NCBI GenBank assembly: GCA_900554095.1
Contig: USGC01000044.1
Location: 1-11,147, forward strand
Length of the DNA: 11,147 bases
Source of the DNA: an uncultured bacterium
GTDB taxonomy: Bacteria; Cyanobacteriota; Vampirovibrionia; Gastranaerophilales; Gastranaerophilaceae
Direction of reading: 5' to 3'
How positions within the stretch are numbered: position 1 is the stretch's first letter; every line of letters starts with the position of its first letter. Under the pieces are notes generated by a model, which was given only the letters and a program-made list of their open reading frames with translations, did no database searches and had not been told where the DNA came from. A program made the translations under genes and the position numbers. Positions 7,046 through 11,147 of this stretch are shown here, in pieces.

Positions 7046-7255
7046 CTAATCCTTTTGTGAAATAAATGAATGAAACAAATCGACTAAATCAAATTTGCCG
7101 TATTTAAATCCTGATGGCACGTTTGTTTCACCGTAATCAGTGATTCTTTGCAAATCCTGCATTTCTTTGAAACTCATGGAGTTAAAGTCGAAGCTTGTCA
7201 TTTCACCGTAATCAATCATCAAATCTTCCATATCCAAAACTTTTTTTTCATTCAT
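7046..7255 (-). CDS. small acidic protein, first gene of a two-gene operon
   Basis: A 69-aa acidic protein of unknown function. It has no signal peptide or membrane segment. The tetrapeptide DYGE occurs twice (IDYGEMTSF and TDYGETNVP), and Met, Asp and Phe are frequent. The start is well fixed: ATG at 7255 is preceded by AAGGAG with a 9-nt spacer, the strongest ribosome binding site in the window, which implies good expression. It is transcribed divergently from the EF-hand gene across 183 bp and is followed after 13 bp by another 69-aa gene. The two proteins are not similar in sequence, so the equal length looks accidental. Two inverted repeats upstream (7339-7363 and 7380-7397) may take part in control. 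Confidence 0.75.
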   Translation of the reverse strand: MNEKKVLDMEDLMIDYGEMTSFDFNSMSFKEMQDLQRITDYGETNVPSGFKYGKFDLVDLFHSFISQKD

Positions 7256-7338
7256 AAATACACACTCCTTAATTTAAATTTCTGTATCTTACATTTAATC
7301 ATTCGGAATGCGGGGCGTTAAACTTTAGAGAATATCGC

Positions 7339-7363
7339 GATTTGTTACATAATTTTACAAATC
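7339..7363. promoter_or_regulatory. inverted repeat in divergent intergenic region, possible operator
   Basis: Perfect 7-bp arms GATTTGT (7339-7345) and ACAAATC (7357-7363) with an 11-nt spacer. They lie between the leftward small-gene operon and the rightward EF-hand gene and overlap the palindrome ATCGCGAT on the left side. The location fits a regulator site; no regulator is known. Confidence 0.35.
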
Positions 7364-7377
7364 ATACGGATAAAGGG

Positions 7378-7405
7378 TTGATTTTTTTGAAAAAATCATT
7401 AGAAT
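7378..7405 (+). promoter_or_regulatory. possible sigma-70-type promoter of the EF-hand gene
   Basis: TTGATT (7378-7383) and TAGAAT (7400-7405) are separated by 16 bp and lie 33 bp before the ATG at 7439. The spacer holds most of an 8-bp inverted repeat, GATTTTTT / AAAAAATC (7380-7397), which could be bound by a regulator. The boxes match the consensus only partly. Confidence 0.4.
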
Positions 7406-7438
7406 AGTCATGAGTTAAATTATAAGAAGGATTTTACA

Positions 7439-7990
7439 ATGACAAACAATTACGGAGCTTTATCGGGCATTTTTTCCGGCCTAACAAACACATATGCTGT
7501 GCTGAATTCGCAGTATGAAGACGGCGTAACTCTTGAAAATATTCTTGATGCGCAAGGCAAAACCTCTAACGCAACTGTTTTGAACGGGACTTTTGCATCA
7601 TATTTGCAAAACAACTTTGCCTCAATAGACAAAAACAACGACGGAGTAATTACCTCTGATGAAATGCAGACTTTAACAAATAACATGTCAACACAAGGTT
7701 TGACGAAAGAACAGTTCACACAGTTGGCGCTTTCAGGCAACAGCGGGCTTTCAACAGCCACAATCAACAACATCCTGGAACACTTTGACGACATGGACAC
7801 AAATGGCGACGGCAAGATTACAAGCGCAGAAATCGCTGCCTTCAGTGTTGACGGCGCAAAACAGGAAAAAATGGACGAATTTGCCCACAAAGCAGCCACA
7901 AATATGTCAACATTCTACGGCGATGACTCGTCTTCTGACGTAAGTTCCTACAGTATGTTGAGTTACAGGTACAAACAATCTAACAGTTAG
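7439..7990 (+). CDS. EF-hand calcium-binding protein, no signal peptide
   Basis: A 183-aa protein with two canonical EF-hand loops: residues 64-75 (DKNNDGVITSDE) and 120-131 (DTNGDGKITSAE). Both have Asp at position 1, Asn at 3, Asp at 5, Gly at 6 and Glu at 12, so both should bind calcium. A helix-rich linker of about 45 residues separates the two. The N-terminal 50 residues and the Ser/Tyr-rich C-terminal end (from 165) look flexible. No signal peptide, membrane anchor or enzyme domain is visible, so it is either cytoplasmic or exported by a leaderless route. AAGGA lies 7 nt before the start at 7439. Possible roles are calcium buffering or calcium-dependent regulation of a partner; neither is shown by context. 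Confidence 0.88.
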   Translation: MTNNYGALSGIFSGLTNTYAVLNSQYEDGVTLENILDAQGKTSNATVLNGTFASYLQNNFASIDKNNDGVITSDEMQTLTNNMSTQGLTKEQFTQLALSGNSGLSTATINNILEHFDDMDTNGDGKITSAEIAAFSVDGAKQEKMDEFAHKAATNMSTFYGDDSSSDVSSYSMLSYRYKQSNS

Positions 7991-8018
7991 TAACATATTC
8001 TGATTATGGAAAGGATTT

Positions 8019-8048
8019 AAGCACCGTAGAATAACATCTGCGGTGCTT
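8019..8048 (+). terminator. hairpin behind the EF-hand gene
   Basis: Stem AAGCACCG (8019-8026) / CGGTGCTT (8041-8048), 8 perfect pairs, with a 14-nt loop and only a weak T-rich tail (CTATTT). It is probably the transcript end of the EF-hand gene. Confidence 0.55.
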
Positions 8049-8071
8049 CTATTTGTGCCAAATTCGCCAAA

Positions 8072-8101
8072 TAAAAACCGGCAATTGGGAAAATTACCGG
8101 T
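8072..8101 (-). terminator. rho-independent terminator of the NodT-like gene
   Basis: Read leftward, ACCGGTAA / TTGCCGGT pairs over 8 bp (one G-T wobble) around a 9-nt loop (8077-8101), followed directly by TTTTTATTT. It lies about 50 bp behind the stop codon at 8154 and is a textbook intrinsic terminator. Confidence 0.8.
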
Positions 8102-8153
8102 AAAACTTCACTTTATCGTATTAAAGTAAAGAGGTGATGATTATATTTAAGTT

Positions 8154-9548
8154 TTAATTTAATTTGCTTCCTGTAGCCTTGTACAGACCAATGTAGTCAA
8201 CCATGAATTCGACTTTATTTTGAGCCACAAGCTGATCTATAGTAAGCAGGTTTTCTTTGTACTGTATCAAGTCGAGCTTTGAAATCGTACCTTGGTTAAA
8301 TTTATGTTCGTTAAATTTGTAATCAGCACGTTCAAGGTTTGCTTGTTTAAGCGTTTGATCGACCTTTTGTTTGTCTAATTTAACTTTAACAAGCGCGTCG
8401 TTAACCTCTTGAATGGCAGTTAAATTAGTTTTGTAATAGTTTTGCAAAATTCTTTCGTAAGTTGCTTTTTTCAAACGAAGGTTAGCAATCTTTTGACCGC
8501 CGGTGAAAATCGGCAGAAGCGCTCCGCCTGCAAGTGCAAACAGGGCATTTTTAGTTGTGAAAATACTTCCTATATCGCCTGCATTGAACAGTGCAAGTCC
8601 GGTTATATTTATTGACGGAAGAAATTCTTTTTTAGCTACACGAACGTCAATACCGGCTTTTTCGACAGAGTTTTCCGCTTTAAGATAATCCGGTCTTTGG
8701 ATAATAATTTCTGAAGCTATATAATCCGGGATTTCGTTGTTGTAGTTAAGGTCATCGAAATTAGAACGTTCAAGAGACTTAGCGTTTTCGGGGCTTTCGC
8801 CGAGAAGCACGCAAAGCTGTGTGAGAGCAGTTTCTCTTTGTTTATTTAGTTCAATTAAATCAGTCTGGCCTTTTACGTAAGCCTTGTTAGCTTTCACAGT
8901 ATCAGCAGTTGATACAAGGCCTTCTTTGTTGCTCAGAACCATCAAATCATAGATTTGTTTTCTTGATTTAACGATTTCTTCTTGAAGTTCAATTGTTTTG
9001 TCGAGCGCAACAAGGTTAAGATATGTTGAGCCGACAGCGGAGGCTATAGAAATATATGCAGCGCGTTCATCAAATTGCGCGTTTTCGTAAAGTTTCTTAA
9101 CAGATTTTGTTTTGTCTCTGTTTTTCAAGAAAATATCTGCTTCATAGTTTACGATCGCCGGAACCGCGAAAAACATATCAGTGTTAGTTGCGCCGGGCAT
9201 TTTAGTCAAAGCCGGAGAAGCGCCCACTGTCGCTGTCGGAAGTTCGTGTGCAAATTGAAGTCTTGTTTGTTGGTAATATTCTTCGACATTCAGGGTTGCC
9301 ATTTTCAAATCATAGTTATTAATAATAGCTTTTTGAATGTAACCTGACAAAATATCGTCGTTGAATTTATCCCAAAAATCTATATTTACATAAGCATATT
9401 TGTAATCGTCGCTGGTTTTTTTGTTTTTCTTAACCATGCTTTTAAATTGTTTTGGGGCAGCCGTGGTGATATTATCTGCTGCGAGAGCAGGCATGGTTTG
9501 TAGACCCAGAATACCTGCTATAATTGCTGCTGATATAACCTTTTTCAA
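8154..9548 (-). CDS. NodT-like RND/MFS efflux outer-membrane channel
   Basis: Outer-membrane subunit of a tripartite drug-efflux system, 464 aa. The NodT branch of the TolC superfamily is indicated by FWDKFNDDILSGYIQKAI near the mature N-terminus, the IIIQRPDYLKAE motif mid-protein, PIFTGGQKIANL starting the second repeat, and YIGLYKATG at the end. I place the start at TTG 9548. It gives a clean signal peptide (MKKVISAAIIAGILGL..., cleavage after ALA) and has AAGAGG (9559-9564) about 10 nt upstream. The ATG at 9581 adds 11 basic residues and has no ribosome binding site. Most NodT relatives are lipoproteins, but here there is no lipobox Cys, so this one should not be lipidated. It is divergent from the MarR/EmrA-like genes, which suggests shared control and a shared complex. 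Confidence 0.9.
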   Translation of the reverse strand: MKKVISAAIIAGILGLQTMPALAADNITTAAPKQFKSMVKKNKKTSDDYKYAYVNIDFWDKFNDDILSGYIQKAIINNYDLKMATLNVEEYYQQTRLQFAHELPTATVGASPALTKMPGATNTDMFFAVPAIVNYEADIFLKNRDKTKSVKKLYENAQFDERAAYISIASAVGSTYLNLVALDKTIELQEEIVKSRKQIYDLMVLSNKEGLVSTADTVKANKAYVKGQTDLIELNKQRETALTQLCVLLGESPENAKSLERSNFDDLNYNNEIPDYIASEIIIQRPDYLKAENSVEKAGIDVRVAKKEFLPSINITGLALFNAGDIGSIFTTKNALFALAGGALLPIFTGGQKIANLRLKKATYERILQNYYKTNLTAIQEVNDALVKVKLDKQKVDQTLKQANLERADYKFNEHKFNQGTISKLDLIQYKENLLTIDQLVAQNKVEFMVDYIGLYKATGSKLN

Positions 9549-9609
9549 TTTTGTTTTTCCTCTTATTTTTACTACTTGCATTTTTTATATTCATATGTTA
9601 GCATAATAT

Positions 9610-9641
9610 TGTTGTAAATGCAACATATTTTTTTTACAACA
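9610..9641. promoter_or_regulatory. divergent promoter/operator region, probable MarR site
   Basis: The perfect inverted arms TGTTGTAAA (9610-9618) and TTTACAACA (9633-9641) are separated by 14 bp. A further half-site, CAACA (9621-9625), makes a tighter palindrome with the first arm (TGTTG-N6-CAACA, 9610-9625). Each arm contains TTTACA facing outward, a plausible -35 box for the NodT-like gene (leftward, TATGAA 17 bp on) and for the MarR gene (rightward, TAATTT 16 bp on). MarR binding here would block both promoters. Confidence 0.55.
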
Positions 9642-9684
9642 TAGTTACAAAGAATAATTTTTATTTAAATAAAGAAAAGAAAGT

Positions 9685-10149
9685 ATGACAGAAAAAATAG
9701 TTCATTATATAGAAAGTATTCATTACGACCTTGAGCAGACAGCGAGGCTTATGAGATTGCTGAGCGTTCAATTGTTTGAAAAACTTAACATATCTCTTTC
9801 AATTGACGAATACGCCGCGCTTGACACTGTCTCAATTAATGCCGGAATTTGCCAGAGAGATTTGGCAAAACTTATTCTGAAAGACCGCGCTAACACCGGA
9901 AGAATTTTGGATTCTCTTGAGCAAAAAGGTTTTATCACACGCTTTATTGATACAAAAAATAACCGGTTGGTTAAGAAAACCGGGATTACTGAAAAAGGTT
10001 ACAAAGAATTAAAATCTATTACTAGAAAATTCAGCGATTACATAAACAGCATGACGGCAGCTATTGACAAAGAAGAAGTCGATTCTATTCAACAATCGCT
10101 GAGACAATTTAGAAAAACTTTAGAAAAACGAGTAAACATGAATATATAA
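9685..10149 (+). CDS. MarR-family transcriptional regulator
   Basis: Winged helix-turn-helix DNA-binding protein of 154 aa, the usual MarR length, expected to act as a dimer. An N-terminal dimerisation helix (1-35) is followed by the HTH core at about 40-85 (ISLSIDEYAAL, then CQRDLAKLILKDRANTGRILDSLEQKGFI) and the beta-wing DTKNNRLVKKTGITEKG (89-105). The C-terminal helices complete the dimer interface. Family members usually repress efflux genes and release DNA on binding phenolic or drug ligands. The gene is divergent from the NodT-like channel and lies 13 bp before the EmrA-like gene, so it probably represses the whole efflux unit and itself. The Shine-Dalgarno is weak (AAAGAAAAGAAAG), and the start at 9685 rests on family length. 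The only Cys (56) lies at the start of the HTH; redox sensing is not suggested. Confidence 0.93.
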   Translation: MTEKIVHYIESIHYDLEQTARLMRLLSVQLFEKLNISLSIDEYAALDTVSINAGICQRDLAKLILKDRANTGRILDSLEQKGFITRFIDTKNNRLVKKTGITEKGYKELKSITRKFSDYINSMTAAIDKEEVDSIQQSLRQFRKTLEKRVNMNI

Positions 10150-10162
10150 AAAGAGGTAGAAA

Positions 10163-11147
10163 ATGGAAGAACAAAATATTCAAGCAGAAGAAATGAGCGA
10201 AAACACAGAAAAAACTCCACACAAACCATTTAAAAGATTTATCTTTATTGGTTTTATAATTTTTGCAGCAATCGCCGGCGGAATTTTCATTCACGATGCA
10301 TTGCGTTTTCAATCAACCGATGACGCCTACGTTGAAACAACAACCGTTCAGGTCGCCCCGCGTGTAAGCGGTCAAATTACAAAAGTTTATATTAACGATA
10401 ACGATCCAGTTACAGAAGGTCAGTTAGTCGCAGAAATTGACCCCGCTGATTATGAGGTTAAGCTGGCAAAAGCTGAAGCTGCTTATGAAAGAACTTTATT
10501 AAATCAAAAAAATGCAAAAGCAGTCTTTGCAGCAGCACAATCCAACATAGATGTTGCTAAAAAAGATTTGGACAGGTACACAAACCTTTACAAAGAAGGC
10601 GCGGTATCAAAACAAACCCTCGATGCCGCTCAGGCAAAATACGACAGCGCTCAAGCTAACTTAACACAAGCAGAACAGTCTTTGCTTTCATCTTCAAACA
10701 ACAAAGTTGCTGATGCGGACTTGAAAGCAATGAAAGCAGACAGAGATAAGGCTAAATTAGAACTTTCATATACAAAAATTTACGCGCCCCAAAGCGGCAC
10801 CGTCGCAAACAGACGCGTTGAAAAAGGTATGTATGTAAACGTTGGTTCACCGCTTTTTGTAATCGTTCCGCACGACGTTTGGATTGTTGCAAACTTTAAA
10901 GAAAATCAGCTTAAAGATATGCAGCCAGGCCAGCCAGTTGAAATTAAAATCGATACTTACCCGAACCGCGTATTCAAAGGCAAAGTCCAAAGCATTCAAA
11001 GAAGTTCAGGTGCAAAATCAAGCCTTTTCCCGCCTGAAAACGCAGTAGGTTCCTTCGTAAAAATCGTTCAAAGAATTCCTGTGAAAATCGTGTTCGACGA
11101 AAAAATCGACCCGAATGAATTCAATATTGTTCCGGGAATGTCTGTCG
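10163..11147 (+). CDS. EmrA/HlyD-family membrane-fusion protein (3' truncated by window)
   Basis: Periplasmic adaptor of a tripartite drug exporter, open to the window end (328 codons seen, family size about 350-400). A short acidic cytoplasmic N-terminus precedes one transmembrane helix (about 25-44), followed by TDDAYVET (52-59), the mark of the EmrA branch. Then come the first lipoyl half (VAPRVSGQITKVYINDNDPVTEGQLVAEIDP), an alpha-helical hairpin of about 110 residues, the second lipoyl half (IYAPQSGTVANRRVEKGMYV) and the beta-barrel domain (VWIVANFKENQ ... GQPVEIKID). AGAGGT lies 6 nt before the ATG at 10163. The gene follows the MarR gene by 13 bp and is divergent from a NodT-like channel. 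An EmrB-type MFS transporter downstream would complete the set, but it is outside the window. Confidence 0.94.
   Translation, partial: MEEQNIQAEEMSENTEKTPHKPFKRFIFIGFIIFAAIAGGIFIHDALRFQSTDDAYVETTTVQVAPRVSGQITKVYINDNDPVTEGQLVAEIDPADYEVKLAKAEAAYERTLLNQKNAKAVFAAAQSNIDVAKKDLDRYTNLYKEGAVSKQTLDAAQAKYDSAQANLTQAEQSLLSSSNNKVADADLKAMKADRDKAKLELSYTKIYAPQSGTVANRRVEKGMYVNVGSPLFVIVPHDVWIVANFKENQLKDMQPGQPVEIKIDTYPNRVFKGKVQSIQRSSGAKSSLFPPENAVGSFVKIVQRIPVKIVFDEKIDPNEFNIVPGMSV

Noticed and set aside
7450..7899. 149-codon leftward open frame opposite the EF-hand gene
   Set aside because: It mirrors a strongly supported EF-hand gene, is Cys/Val/Ser-rich in the manner of antisense frames, and has no supporting start site.
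8154..9548. Lipoprotein assignment for the NodT-like channel
   Set aside because: NodT relatives are often lipidated, but no Cys follows the signal peptide; cleavage after ALA is expected instead.
1..11147. CRISPR array, insertion sequence or prophage
   Set aside because: No regular spaced repeats, transposase, integrase or phage structural gene is visible on either strand.

Overview
The window is a compact, low-to-moderate GC bacterial chromosome segment with no rRNA, tRNA, CRISPR array or insertion sequence. Two TolC-type outer-membrane proteins with cleavable signal peptides show a diderm (Gram-negative) cell. Purine-rich ribosome binding sites, several TTG starts, many small lineage-specific proteins and an EF-hand protein would fit a gut Vampirovibrionia/Gastranaerophilales (Melainabacteria) genome. 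That placement is only an impression and the sequence alone does not prove it.

Left part (1-2340): the 3' end of metG (methionyl-tRNA synthetase), followed after 3 bp by a membrane-anchored metallophosphoesterase of the YkuE/YaeI type. Behind it lies about 250 bp of non-coding DNA carrying three related short hairpins with a shared tail. The first hairpin overlaps the stop codon of the phosphoesterase.

Middle (2341-6698): a leftward 113-aa single-membrane-segment protein of unknown function; a divergent GT-C-type membrane glycosyltransferase; a 76-aa protein with a C-x5-C-x-C-x2-C motif; a CzcC/TolC-like outer-membrane efflux protein; and, convergent to it with only 2 bp between the genes, a 209-aa protein that I read as a distant CheD-like deamidase fold with the T/C/H catalytic set in place. 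No chemotaxis gene is near it.

Small-gene region (6757-8048): a leftward two-gene operon of 69-aa proteins with its own terminator, then a divergent gene for a 183-aa protein with two canonical EF-hand loops, followed by a hairpin.

Right part (8072-11147): a drug-efflux module. A NodT-like outer-membrane channel gene runs leftward and ends in a good terminator. From the same 136-bp intergenic region a MarR-family regulator runs rightward, followed by an EmrA/HlyD membrane-fusion protein cut by the window end. The intergenic region holds inverted TTTACAACA arms that can serve both as outward-facing -35 boxes and as MarR half-sites, so the regulator probably controls channel and pump together. 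An EmrB-type transporter is expected just beyond the right edge (inference).
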